This document shows positions 52,155-61,580 of a stretch of 64,000 nt of DNA, piece by piece (position 1 is the stretch's first letter; the number at the start of each line of letters is the position of its first letter). Made by a program: the position numbers and the translations under genes. The stretch is taken from the NCBI RefSeq assembly GCF_009664855.1, contig NZ_CP045928.1:248001-312000 (forward strand), in the 5' to 3' direction. The notes below the pieces were generated by a model, which was not told the DNA's origin, searched no databases, and saw only the letters and a list, made by a program, of their open reading frames with translations. The stretch is from Flavobacterium sp. SLB02 (GTDB lineage Bacteria > Bacteroidota > Bacteroidia > Flavobacteriales > Flavobacteriaceae).

Positions 52155-53564
52155 TTAATTAGCCGATTTTAAATTATCGCCATCTTTACCATGAAGTCTT
52201 CTAAAAACTAATCCGGACAGAATAGTCAAAAAACCTACGACAAGAAATGTATATCGAAAAGCATTGTGAATTTCGTTATGAATGAGCTTTGTGTCCCCCT
52301 GAAAAACTTTAAGTACCAAAAGTCCAAAAGCAATTCCGAAACCAATAGCCAGTTGCTGATTGACAGAAACTAACGAATTGCCGCTACTGGTATGATATAC
52401 CCTTAAATCGGCAATAGAAATAGAATTCATCGAGGTAAATTGTATCGAGTTAAAGAAACCCAATACCGCAATAATAGGGACATACCAATAAAAAGAAGTA
52501 TGAATGGACGGAATGGCCAATGCACAGATTAATACTCCAATAATAAAAGTATTCACCATTAAGGTTTTTCTATAACCGTAAGTATTTAAAATTTTAATTA
52601 CAGCCGATTTTCCAAACATCGCAGTAAGAGCCATGGGCGCCACAATCCATCCTGAAGTTACTGCCGATTGTCCGTAAGCAATCTGAATCATCATAGGCAA
52701 CAGCAACGGAATCGAACTAAAACCCAGACGCGTTGCCAGATTACCTACTATCCCTACGCGAAAAGTTCTTACCTGAAATAAATTTAAAGGAAAAAGAGGA
52801 TTGTTGTCTGTCACGGCATGTCTATAATACCAATACAACATTAAAAATCCGGACATTAATACCAATAAAACCGGTGTTACGCGAACGGTATTGCCAAATA
52901 ATTCTAAAGAAATAGACAAAAGGAGGGAAGCCGCAGCAAAAATCAGGAAACCTTTTAAGTCAAAATCGATAATGGGAGATTTATAGTCAGGCATATACTT
53001 TAGGCTTAACAGAATACCAATAATCCCAAACGGAATGTTGATAAGGAAAATCCAGTGCCAGGATAAATAATCGACCATATAACCACCAACCAAAGGACCT
53101 AATACAGGACCTATCAAGGCAGGGATAATGGCAAAATTCATTGCTTTTAATAATTCTTTTTTAGGAAATGTTCTAATGAGCGCCAATTTACCTACGGGTG
53201 TCATTAAACTTCCTCCAATTCCCTGAATAACACGCGAAAAAATCAAATGGCTTAAATTCTGCGAAAGCGAACAAAACAAAGACCCGATACTGAATAGCAA
53301 TAAAGCAAAAATAAATACTTTCTTCGTTCCAAATTTATCCGATAAAAAGCCGCTAACCGGCATAAAAAGCGCAAGAGTTAATACATAACTAATGATGGCA
53401 TTTTGCATATCAAGCGGCGATTCGTGCAGATCTTTGGCGATAGCCGTTATCGACGTATTTAAAATAGTTGAATCGAGCATTTGCATAAAGATCGAAGTCG
53501 CCAAAATAATGGGTAATACTTTTTTGGTGGTTTCAATGTTTAGTTCAGCAGGGTTTGCGTTCAT
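52155..53564 (-). CDS. MFS transporter, 14-TM DHA2 (EmrB-like)
   Basis: 469 residues with about 14 membrane segments. TM1 has LATSIFMQMLDSTILNTSITAIA, the DHA2 motif D1 (LDxTIxNxALP-like). The next loop is SGFLSDKFGTKKVFIF, and TM4-5 has RVIQGIGGSLMTPVGKLALIR with motif C residues GPVLGPLVGGYMVDYLSWHWIFLINIPFG. These fit proton-driven multidrug exporters of the EmrB/QacA type. It begins 89 bases after the aldehyde dehydrogenase gene on the same strand, so the two may be co-expressed. Confidence 0.9.
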   Translation of the reverse strand: MNANPAELNIETTKKVLPIILATSIFMQMLDSTILNTSITAIAKDLHESPLDMQNAIISYVLTLALFMPVSGFLSDKFGTKKVFIFALLLFSIGSLFCSLSQNLSHLIFSRVIQGIGGSLMTPVGKLALIRTFPKKELLKAMNFAIIPALIGPVLGPLVGGYMVDYLSWHWIFLINIPFGIIGILLSLKYMPDYKSPIIDFDLKGFLIFAAASLLLSISLELFGNTVRVTPVLLVLMSGFLMLYWYYRHAVTDNNPLFPLNLFQVRTFRVGIVGNLATRLGFSSIPLLLPMMIQIAYGQSAVTSGWIVAPMALTAMFGKSAVIKILNTYGYRKTLMVNTFIIGVLICALAIPSIHTSFYWYVPIIAVLGFFNSIQFTSMNSISIADLRVYHTSSGNSLVSVNQQLAIGFGIAFGLLVLKVFQGDTKLIHNEIHNAFRYTFLVVGFLTILSGLVFRRLHGKDGDNLKSAN

Positions 53565-53653
53565 ATTTTTAAAACTTTTTCTTTTTTGTATCCTTTTCTA
53601 CACATAAAATCCATGTTTCTATGTGTTTAAATTGTACTTAACGTAATTAATGA

Positions 53654-55048
53654 TTATAGAAATTTGCTTTTAAAAACGGTCAATTTTTCTCTTGTCATTT
53701 CGTTTATGGCATATGAAATTCCGCCCATGCCAATACCCGAAGAATCCCTTCCTCCAAATGGCATCCAATCGACTCTAAATGCCGTATGATCATTAACCAT
53801 AACTGCAGTCGCGTTTAATTTTTTTACAGTATCTAAAGCAATATCTATATTTTTTGTAAAAACGGCTGCCTGAAAATGAACATCAAGTGCATTGGCTCTT
53901 TCGATAGCTTCATCACGATCTGTATACGAATAAATACAAACAACCGGACCAAAGATTTCGGTAGTCGAAACTTTTGAATCCTCTGATGGATTAAACAAAA
54001 CTGTAGGCTCAAAGAAAGTGTCGGAAATTCTTTTTCCGCCGCTTATTAGTTTCGCTCCTTTTTCAATTGCTTCATTCACCCATTCTTCGACACGATCGAC
54101 TTCTTTTGGTGTAATAAGCGGACCTACATCTGTCTTTTGATCTAACGGATTTCCTGTAATTAGTTTATTGGTGGCCGCTGCAAATTCTTCAATAAAACGC
54201 TCAGCAATCTCCTGATTGACATATACTCGCTGAACCGAAACGCAAACTTGTCCGGCGTGATAAAAACCTCCTTTTACCAGAGTAGGAATCATTTCGCTAA
54301 AATCAGCATCACTTTCAACAATAACTGGAGCAGCTCCGCCATGTTCTAAAGCACATCTTGTTCCCGGAGATAATTTACTTTTTAAGTACCATCCTACTTT
54401 TGCCGAACCAATGAAAGAGAAAAAGTTAATTCTCGGATCTGTCACCAGTAACTCTGCAGCTTCATTATCACATAAAATGATTTGAAGCCATCCATCAGGC
54501 AATCCTGCTTCTTTTAAAATATGGGCAAGAGCCAAACTTGATAGAGGAGTTGCTGTTGCGGGTTTAAAAATTATGGGACAGCCGGCAGCAATTGCCGTAA
54601 CGATTTGGTGAACTGCTAAATTTAACGGATGATTAAAAGCACTAACGGCCGCGACAATTCCGATAGGTTCTTTTGATGTAAAAGCGATTCTGTTTAAAGA
54701 AGCCTCGGTAAGTCCCATTGGTATTTGTTCTCCTTTTATTTGAGAAATATGTTCTGCTGCTAATTTCACACCTTTAATTGCCCGAAGTACCTCAGCTTTA
54801 GAATCCTGATAGGGCTTTCCGCCTTCTCGTATGGCGGTATCTAATAATTCCTCGATTCGATCAGTCATTATTGAAGCTGTTTTTTCTAATATTTCGATTC
54901 TTTTATAAGCCGGAATCCACTTCGATTGATCTGTAAATAAGTTTTGGGCGGTATTAAGTATATTGTCAATCTCATTTTTACTGATCAAGGGTAATTCTTT
55001 AATAAAACTTTGATCATAAGGAGATGTTATTTCTGCAGTCATTTTCAT
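53654..55048 (-). CDS. NAD(P)-dependent aldehyde dehydrogenase
   Basis: 464 residues, usual length. Motifs: cofactor-binding PIGIVAAVSAFNHPLNLAVH with the Asn, IIFKPATATPLSS, FFSFIGSAKVGWYL (GSxxvG), the general base Glu in CALEHGGAAPVIV (usually LELGG, here LEHGG), the nucleophile Cys in AGQVCVSVQRV, and EIFGPVVCIYSY. It oxidises an aldehyde to the acid in the cytoplasm. LEHGG and the size recall lactaldehyde/glyceraldehyde-3-phosphate-type subfamilies, but the substrate cannot be fixed from sequence. The ATG at 55048 or two codons later would both serve. Confidence 0.9.
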   Translation of the reverse strand: MKMTAEITSPYDQSFIKELPLISKNEIDNILNTAQNLFTDQSKWIPAYKRIEILEKTASIMTDRIEELLDTAIREGGKPYQDSKAEVLRAIKGVKLAAEHISQIKGEQIPMGLTEASLNRIAFTSKEPIGIVAAVSAFNHPLNLAVHQIVTAIAAGCPIIFKPATATPLSSLALAHILKEAGLPDGWLQIILCDNEAAELLVTDPRINFFSFIGSAKVGWYLKSKLSPGTRCALEHGGAAPVIVESDADFSEMIPTLVKGGFYHAGQVCVSVQRVYVNQEIAERFIEEFAAATNKLITGNPLDQKTDVGPLITPKEVDRVEEWVNEAIEKGAKLISGGKRISDTFFEPTVLFNPSEDSKVSTTEIFGPVVCIYSYTDRDEAIERANALDVHFQAAVFTKNIDIALDTVKKLNATAVMVNDHTAFRVDWMPFGGRDSSGIGMGGISYAINEMTREKLTVFKSKFL

Positions 55049-55263
55049 AATATTTTATTTTAAACGACTCAGTATAAAACAAATTCAGGTTTGAAAGAAT
55101 TGCTTTTACAGAGCCATTGTAGTGTATTTAATCTAAAGTTAATTAAATTAATCCTCATAATTATGAAAAAAGCACAATAGGTTATTGAATTTAACTTGAT
55201 ATTAATGTTGTCTTTTAAAATATACAAAGAGTAATTACAAGTATTAATTTCAAGATAGAGCCT

Positions 55264-55295
55264 TTGTCAGAGCAATAGAAATTTCGTTAACTTTG
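55264..55295 (+). promoter_or_regulatory. Promoter of the SRPBCC gene
   Basis: TTG (55264-55266), 21 bases, then TAACTTTG (55288-55295) fits TTG / TAnnTTTG. The start codon is 22 bases downstream. Confidence 0.65.
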
Positions 55296-55317
55296 AATTT
55301 ACGAAAATAAAACATTC

Positions 55318-55752
55318 ATGAAAATGGAAAAAATTGAACACATCAATTACATCAAATCGCCTATTGCAGCTGTTTATAAAACACTTACCACACAACAAGG
55401 ACTTGGTGCTGTCTGGACAACAGAATTGATTGTAAAACCGGAGGTAGGTTTTGTCAATGAGTTTAATTTCGGTGATAATGATAACACAAAAATGAAAATA
55501 GTAGAATTATCTCCAAACAAAAGAATCCTATGGGAATGCACAGATTCTGACCCGGAATGGATTGGTACAAAAATTTCATTTGATCTTAAGGAAAAAGACG
55601 GAGTAACGTCAGTTGTTCTCAAACATTTTGATTGGCGTGAATTGACCGAGTTTTACCAATGGTGCAATTACAATTGGGCAATGTTTCTGTTAAGTCTTAA
55701 AAGTCATTGTGAAGATGGCGAAGGAACACCTTATCAAAAACGAAAGTTTTAG
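55318..55752 (+). CDS. SRPBCC/AHSA1-like protein
   Basis: 144 residues with no signal. The pattern of the START/AHSA1 superfamily is visible: an N-terminal strand IEHINYIKSPIAAVYKTLTTQQGLGAVWT, a middle beta sheet (FVNEFNFGDNDNTKMKIVELSPNKRILWEC, GTKISFDLKEKDGVTSVVLKHFDW) and the long C-terminal helix (YQWCNYNWAMFLLSLKSHCEDGEG). Members bind hydrophobic ligands or aid Hsp90. The role here is unknown. Single gene; another ATG two codons downstream is possible. Confidence 0.8.
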   Translation: MKMEKIEHINYIKSPIAAVYKTLTTQQGLGAVWTTELIVKPEVGFVNEFNFGDNDNTKMKIVELSPNKRILWECTDSDPEWIGTKISFDLKEKDGVTSVVLKHFDWRELTEFYQWCNYNWAMFLLSLKSHCEDGEGTPYQKRKF

Positions 55753-55813
55753 TTTTTTTAGATTGTGTTCCATCGTGCAATTTGTGGTAGAAAAACTCGC
55801 AAACTTTATTTTT

Positions 55814-57085
55814 TTACACCTTAAAAATCAATTTCTTTTTATAGAAAACCCATAATATGAAAGACCAAAAAACAGCATAAATAAGTGCGTAAGCCAATGA
55901 TGCACTCAAAGGATTTTCGAAACAAGGCGCAATCCCAAATTTGTAAATGGAGGTTTGAAGGCTGATTTGTTCCGAAGCTGCCTCAGGATTCTGAATCTTG
56001 ATCGAACCTAAAACTCTTGGGATTATTCCTGAAAAGAAAAACACAATCATAGGATTTACACCCCATATCAAAAATAGTTTTGTCCATTTTGTATAATTGG
56101 CAACATCTATTATATAATACAATATCGTCAAACATATTGTGGCGATTCCTGCGGTGTACAAAACATATGAACTTGTCCAAAGCGATTTATTGATTGGAAA
56201 AAAGGTATGCCAGAGTAAACCCAGAATCAATAAAGAAACTCCGGCGATGGCTAATTTTTTTACAATTTCGATTTTGGTGATTTGCAGGTTTAATATTTGA
56301 CCAATAAACATTCCTATGATTCCGGTTCCAATGGCTGGTAAAGTACTCAAAATTCCTTCAGGATCCCAGGTTTTACTAGAAGCCCATAAATGTCCGTTTA
56401 AAAGTAAATTGTCTAACCACGCAGCCAGATTGGTTCCTTTGTCGAAATTGGCAGGACCAAACCCCGGAACCGGAACAAAAGCCATCAAAAGCCAGTAAAT
56501 CAATAAAATCAAAGCGGCAACTATAAGTTGTGTTTTCAGGTTTGTTTTTAAATATAAAATAGAAGTAAAGAAATAAACAATTCCTATTCGTTGTAGCACT
56601 CCAGGAATTCTTACGTCTTCAAAAGCTTCGATTCCGCTATAGGCTAAGGATATTAAAATCGCAAAAATCCCTACTGCGAGATAGGTTTTCACTTTTAAAG
56701 TAAAGTTGCCTAAAAGGGCATAAGCCACTGCAAAAGTGATCAGTAATCTCAGGATTAATAACGGAATTCCTTCTAAACCAAATAATTGGAATCGGGTGAA
56801 AAAAGCCAGAAAAAATCCTAAACAGAAAATACGCAATGACCGAACTATAATTTTATTAAAAACAGCTGCATCAAAATGTTTTACAGGCATTGCAAACGGA
56901 ATAGCGGTTCCCATTATAAAAACAAAAAACGGAAATACTAAATCGGTAGGAGTACAGCCATGCCATTCTGCGTGTTCTAAAGGCGGATAAATAGAGGTCC
57001 AGCTTCCCGGGTTATTGACAATGGTCATCAATAAAATGGTAAATCCTCTAAATACATCTAGTGAAATTAAACGTTCTTTTGTCAT
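55814..57085 (-). CDS. HGSNAT-like membrane acyltransferase (DUF5009/YeiB type)
   Basis: 423 residues with 10-11 TM segments. The N-terminal signature LISLDVFRGFTILLMTIVNNPG and the loop HAEWHGCTPTDLVFPFFVFIMGTAIPFA are characteristic of bacterial relatives of heparan-alpha-glucosaminide N-acetyltransferase (HGSNAT). The human enzyme moves an acetyl group across the lysosomal membrane onto glucosamine. Here it ends a minus-strand cluster for cell-wall amino sugars (66 bases after anmK), so acetylation of glucosaminyl residues in the periplasm is a reasonable guess. Acceptor unproven. Confidence 0.82.
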   Translation of the reverse strand: MTKERLISLDVFRGFTILLMTIVNNPGSWTSIYPPLEHAEWHGCTPTDLVFPFFVFIMGTAIPFAMPVKHFDAAVFNKIIVRSLRIFCLGFFLAFFTRFQLFGLEGIPLLILRLLITFAVAYALLGNFTLKVKTYLAVGIFAILISLAYSGIEAFEDVRIPGVLQRIGIVYFFTSILYLKTNLKTQLIVAALILLIYWLLMAFVPVPGFGPANFDKGTNLAAWLDNLLLNGHLWASSKTWDPEGILSTLPAIGTGIIGMFIGQILNLQITKIEIVKKLAIAGVSLLILGLLWHTFFPINKSLWTSSYVLYTAGIATICLTILYYIIDVANYTKWTKLFLIWGVNPMIVFFFSGIIPRVLGSIKIQNPEAASEQISLQTSIYKFGIAPCFENPLSASLAYALIYAVFWSFILWVFYKKKLIFKV

Positions 57086-57151
57086 GGGTTGTGGTTGTTT
57101 TTGGTTTCGTTAATTTATCTGAATGAGAAATTTTTATGTTAGGTTTAATTT

Positions 57152-58360
57152 TTAATTCGGAAAAGAAATTTTACCCATCGATACGGATGGGATTCTCTTT
57201 CTTAGTCCAAAATCAGAAGTGCCTCCGGAAACGGTTTCATTGGCTAAAATGGCAAATAATATGGCTTCTTTTGCATCGCCTGAAATGCCTAGAACATCAG
57301 TATTTTCAAAAGTACAAGGCAATAATTCTTTTAGCCAACCCACTAATAATGGGTTATGCGCGCCTCCGCCTGACATATAAATGGTGAAAGTTTCAGGAGA
57401 ATAGGTTGTATTGTTGATGGACGAATGTATGGCTTCGGCAATGGTTTCAGCGCTGAATCGGGTTAAGGTGGCGAGCAAATCTTCGATAGTAATATTTTCG
57501 GTTTGGCTTTGGTTTTGCGCTTTTCGGACATATTCGATACTAAAAAGTTCCGGACCTGTAGTTTTAGGGAAAGGTTTAGCAAAGAATTCATCTCCTTTTA
57601 AAGCTTTTAAAAGAGCAGCATTTACGTTGCCTTGTTTGGCAATTTCGGCATCTTTATCATAAGCTTTCTCAGGAAAATGAAGTCTCGTAAACGCATCAAT
57701 TAAGGTATTTCCTGTTCCTGTATCGGTCACAAAAACTTCTTCGGGATTATGGCTTGATGATAAATATGTAAAATTAGCAATACCACCCATATTGAGCATA
57801 ATGCGGTTTTCATCTTTTTTACTAAACAAAAAATAATCTCCGTAAACGGCCAATGGTGCTCCTTCGCCGCCTGCAGCAAGGTGTTTTTGCCTGAAATCAG
57901 AAATGGTTATAATTCCGGTTTTTACGGCAATATGATCTCCGTCGCCAATTTGTAAAGTACCGTTTGGAAATTTTTCCTGCTGATGCAAAATCTTCGGCGC
58001 ATGAAAAACGGTTTGTCCGTGCGAAGCCACCAGATCAATTTTTTCAGCCGGAATTTTCCAATGGTTCAAACGATCTAAGATAATATTAGCATGAAGAATC
58101 CCGATCCATTCATTTAGTAAAACCAAATGCTGAAAATCGATTGTTGGTTTTGCAAATACATTTCGGATTTCTGATTTTACTCCTTCAGAATAATCAACGG
58201 TATCAAATTGAATTAACTGAACTTCGGTATTTTCGCCTGAACCTGAAATTTCGCATAAAGCCACGTCCAAACCATCCAATGAAGTACCGGACATTAATCC
58301 GATAATGGTTCGTGATGGTTTTTGGGCAATTTTATACAGTGATTCCAGATTTGCGTTCAT
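57152..58360 (-). CDS. anmK: Anhydro-N-acetylmuramic acid kinase
   Basis: 402 residues. Start region IGLMSGTSLDGLDVALCEI is the AnmK ATP/phosphate motif. Others: ASHGQTVFHAP (substrate His), LQIGDGDHIAVKTGIITISDFRQKHLAAGGEGAPLAVYGDYFLF (catalytic and binding region), MLNMGGIANFTYL, TDTGTGNTLIDAF and MSGGGAHNPLLVGWL. It opens 1,6-anhydroMurNAc and phosphorylates it to MurNAc-6-phosphate, the substrate of MurQ encoded in the same cluster. It lies 136 bases after the GH3-beta-lactamase gene, separated by an inverted-repeat element. Confidence 0.95.
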   Translation of the reverse strand: MNANLESLYKIAQKPSRTIIGLMSGTSLDGLDVALCEISGSGENTEVQLIQFDTVDYSEGVKSEIRNVFAKPTIDFQHLVLLNEWIGILHANIILDRLNHWKIPAEKIDLVASHGQTVFHAPKILHQQEKFPNGTLQIGDGDHIAVKTGIITISDFRQKHLAAGGEGAPLAVYGDYFLFSKKDENRIMLNMGGIANFTYLSSSHNPEEVFVTDTGTGNTLIDAFTRLHFPEKAYDKDAEIAKQGNVNAALLKALKGDEFFAKPFPKTTGPELFSIEYVRKAQNQSQTENITIEDLLATLTRFSAETIAEAIHSSINNTTYSPETFTIYMSGGGAHNPLLVGWLKELLPCTFENTDVLGISGDAKEAILFAILANETVSGGTSDFGLRKRIPSVSMGKISFPN

Positions 58361-58410
58361 GATATTGTTTTTTTATAAATAAAATTATTCTTCTTTGGCT
58401 ATAATTTTTT

Positions 58411-58485
58411 TAACCATATAAGGAATATAAGAACATATTAGTTTTGTTCAAACATTTAAATGAACTTACATTTCTTATATGGTTA
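58411..58485. repeat. Inverted-repeat element inside the muropeptide cluster
   Basis: TAACCATATAAG (58411-58422) and CTTATATGGTTA (58474-58485) are perfect 12-bp inverted arms around a 51-base centre that itself holds a GTTCA ... TGAAC pair. It lies between the GH3 gene and anmK. There is no T run on the minus strand. Confidence 0.7.
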
Positions 58486-58496
58486 ATTATAGTTTT

Positions 58497-61400
58497 TTAC
58501 TTCACCATAATAGCTTCCTGAATAATTTGCTGAATTTCTTCTCTAATTTTTCCTTTGGCTAATTTATTCTCGTCGCCATTTACTCCGGGATAGGTTCTGT
58601 TGGATAAAAATACATAAACAATTTCTGTTTCAGGATCTACCCAGGCGATGTTTCCTGTAAATCCGGTATGACCAAAACTAGACGGAGAAACACAAGCACA
58701 AGTTGGGCCATCTTTGCCTATTCTTTTATCAAAACCTAAACCTCTTTGAACGCCTTTATCGGCATAATAACAAGTATTGAAGGCATCAAATGTTTGTGGC
58801 GAAAAATACTCTTTATTACCGTAATTTCCTTTTTGCAAATACAATTGCATCATTTTGGCAACATCCATCGCATTAGAGAAAATTCCTGCGTGACCAGCAA
58901 CTCCGCCTTCCATAGCTGCTGCCATATCGTGTACATAACCCTGAATAACCTGATGTCTGAAATACGTATCAATTTCGGTAGGGGCAATGTTATTTTTGTC
59001 AAATTTATCTAACGGATTGTAAAGCGTATTGTTCATCCCTAGTGTGTTGTAAAAATTCTGCTTACTCAGGTCTTGCAGCTTTTTATGCGTTTTTCTTTCC
59101 AGATATTCTTTTAGGATGATAAAAGTGAAATCACTGTATTTGTATTCTTTTTTAAGGGATAACGGACTATCGGCAATGATTTTCATGATCGTATCGTGAT
59201 AATCATTTCGAATATAAAGATTGTCTGCCACTTTTGTGGTAAAACCAGTTTCGGCTATTTTTCGATAATATTTTTCAGAAGGATTATTATTGCTGTCTAA
59301 GGTTGCTTTGTAAAACGGAATCCAGGCCTGAAGTCCGGCATAATGCGTTAGTAAATCCTTGAAGATGATATTTTCCTTGTTTGTTTTGGCAAAAAACGGT
59401 ACCATATCTTTTAATTTGGTATCGAGATTCACTTTTTCTTTATCATACAATTGCATCACATTGGGCAATGTAGATATCATTTTCGAAATCGAAGCGACAT
59501 CATATAAATCTGTGTTGGTCACTTTTTTTCCGTTGTCATACGTTTGATTTCCATATGATTTCTGAAAAATAACACTTCCTTTTCGCGCTACTAAAACCTG
59601 CATTCCCGGTGCCATTTTTCCATCAATTGCTTTTTGTGCCACAGCATCGATTTTTGATAGAATAGCAGGATTCATATTCACATTTTCCGCAGCGGTAAAA
59701 GCAAGACGATTTAATTTTTCGGTCATCAGTCCATCATTTACGCTGAAAGAAGTATTGATGGATACTGGCAGTTTTCCTTTGGCTTCGATGGCTCCAAAAA
59801 GTAATTCGGCTGAAACTACCTGACTGATATCTGAATTTTGATATGAAACCACCAGACCTTCAATATCATCAAAATCGGTAATTGACAATAGGGAATAAGG
59901 TTTGGCAAAAATGTCTAGAATTACGTCGTTGTGCTTCGCAATTTCTTTTAGCCAAAGCAGTTCTGTTAATGTAAATTCTTGTTTTTCCCAGGGTTTATTT
60001 ACTTTATGAAAACTGATAATCACCTTGTCAAACTTTCTTAATTCCTTGTTCAGGCTGTCAAGATTGGTGTCTTTAACTTCTATTATTTCGGTATATTTTT
60101 TTAATGTAGAAATAAAAGTACTATTCGTATCATCGCCTAATTTTACGTAAGCAATTTTTTGATCGAGTTCTTTTATCGGAAGTATTTCCTTTTCATTTTT
60201 TAAAACAGTAACCGCGTTTTCATACAATTGATAATGCAGCGCATCATTTTGTGACGGGTTAAGATCAGGATAAATGTTCGCCATATCAATAGGCTTGTAC
60301 GTGTTTAATCCTGCTTTGAATTTATAATGCAATATTTTTTTTACCGAATGTGCAAGACGTTCTTCGGTAATCACATTTTCAGTATAAGCTGCTTCTAATT
60401 TTTGAACGGCTACGGGAACATTTTCCGGACAAAGTAAAACATCATTTCCGGCAAGAATTACCGCAATTTCTAAATCACCGGGACCTTTAAAATTACTGGC
60501 ACCTTTCATGGCTAAACCATCGGTAAAAATCAAACCTTGGAAACCTAATTCTTTCTGAAGCAGGTTCGTAACCACATTGTAAGAAGCCGAAGAAGGAAGA
60601 TTTGGGATTGGCTCTAAACTGGGAATATTAAGATGCCCCACCATAACGGATACTAAACCTTCATCAAATATTCTTTTGTACGGATATAATTCTATTTGCT
60701 CCAGTCTTTCTTTCGAAAAATTAACCAAAGGCAAAGCATGATGCGAATCTGTTGCGGTATCTCCGTGTCCCGGGAAATGTTTTCCGGTGCTGAAAACGCC
60801 CTGACTCTGAACGCCTCTCATTAAAGCAATGGCTTTGTTGGCTACATTGACTTTATCTTCGCCAAAAGAACGATTGCCAATAATTGGATTTTTAGGATTG
60901 GTATTAATGTCTAAAACCGGAGCAAAATTAAAATGGATTCCGATTCGCTTATTTTCATTGGCCATATTTCGACCCACTTTTTCAATTAAATTCAAATCCT
61001 GAATCGCGCCCAAAGTCATGTTCCAAGGATATCGGTAAGTAGAATCCAATCGCATTGCCAATCCCCATTCGGCATCAATTCCTACAAATAAAGGCACTTT
61101 TACTTTCGATTGGTAAAGATTGGTCAATTTGGCCTGACGAACCGGCCCGCCCTGAAAAAAAATTACTCCGCCTACTTTATATTCCTGAACTAATTTTTTG
61201 ACTTCGTTTACGTGAACCGAATCTTTATTAGAATAAGCCGAAATCATAAACAACTGACCTACTTTTTCACGGAGCGACATTTTGCTGTAAATGCTGTCGA
61301 CCCAGGCAGTTTCTTTGTCAGAGTCTTTAAAAAAAGTCTTTTTCTCGGATGTTTTTGGAGCGGTGTAAACGACTGTATCTTTGGTAACGGGATCTGTTTT

Positions 61401-61499
61401 TAAATCTTTAATTGTATTGTCTTTTTTAGAAACGCCACAATTGGTGATTAAAAATAAAAATGAAGCGCAAAGGCTGATTTTTATGATGTAATCTTTCAT
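58497..61499 (-). CDS. GH3 beta-N-acetylglucosaminidase fused to serine beta-lactamase-like domain
   Basis: 1000 residues with a lipoprotein signal (MKDYIIKISLCASFLFLITNC). Residues 65-400 are a GH3 domain like NagZ: NENKRIGIHFNFAPVLDIN, KHFPGHGDTATDSHHALPLV (near 250, the His/Asp dyad of NagZ) and LIFTDGLAMKG (nucleophile Asp near 327). A GH3 C-terminal region (420-600) follows. Residues 630-1000 are a beta-lactamase-like serine hydrolase: SISK (SxxK near 670), YSD (YxN position) and HTG (KTG position). The GH3 part removes GlcNAc from muropeptides outside the cytoplasm; the second domain may cleave peptide or ester bonds on them. This fusion is known in Bacteroidota. It sits between a symporter gene and anmK. 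Confidence 0.93.
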   Translation of the reverse strand: MKDYIIKISLCASFLFLITNCGVSKKDNTIKDLKTDPVTKDTVVYTAPKTSEKKTFFKDSDKETAWVDSIYSKMSLREKVGQLFMISAYSNKDSVHVNEVKKLVQEYKVGGVIFFQGGPVRQAKLTNLYQSKVKVPLFVGIDAEWGLAMRLDSTYRYPWNMTLGAIQDLNLIEKVGRNMANENKRIGIHFNFAPVLDINTNPKNPIIGNRSFGEDKVNVANKAIALMRGVQSQGVFSTGKHFPGHGDTATDSHHALPLVNFSKERLEQIELYPYKRIFDEGLVSVMVGHLNIPSLEPIPNLPSSASYNVVTNLLQKELGFQGLIFTDGLAMKGASNFKGPGDLEIAVILAGNDVLLCPENVPVAVQKLEAAYTENVITEERLAHSVKKILHYKFKAGLNTYKPIDMANIYPDLNPSQNDALHYQLYENAVTVLKNEKEILPIKELDQKIAYVKLGDDTNSTFISTLKKYTEIIEVKDTNLDSLNKELRKFDKVIISFHKVNKPWEKQEFTLTELLWLKEIAKHNDVILDIFAKPYSLLSITDFDDIEGLVVSYQNSDISQVVSAELLFGAIEAKGKLPVSINTSFSVNDGLMTEKLNRLAFTAAENVNMNPAILSKIDAVAQKAIDGKMAPGMQVLVARKGSVIFQKSYGNQTYDNGKKVTNTDLYDVASISKMISTLPNVMQLYDKEKVNLDTKLKDMVPFFAKTNKENIIFKDLLTHYAGLQAWIPFYKATLDSNNNPSEKYYRKIAETGFTTKVADNLYIRNDYHDTIMKIIADSPLSLKKEYKYSDFTFIILKEYLERKTHKKLQDLSKQNFYNTLGMNNTLYNPLDKFDKNNIAPTEIDTYFRHQVIQGYVHDMAAAMEGGVAGHAGIFSNAMDVAKMMQLYLQKGNYGNKEYFSPQTFDAFNTCYYADKGVQRGLGFDKRIGKDGPTCACVSPSSFGHTGFTGNIAWVDPETEIVYVFLSNRTYPGVNGDENKLAKGKIREEIQQIIQEAIMVK

Positions 61500-61580
61500 G
61501 TTTATTATTTTTTGTGCAATTGAAACCTATCTAAAAAGTTTCAATTGATTAATCAATAGGGTTGTGTTTTTAAGGTGGTT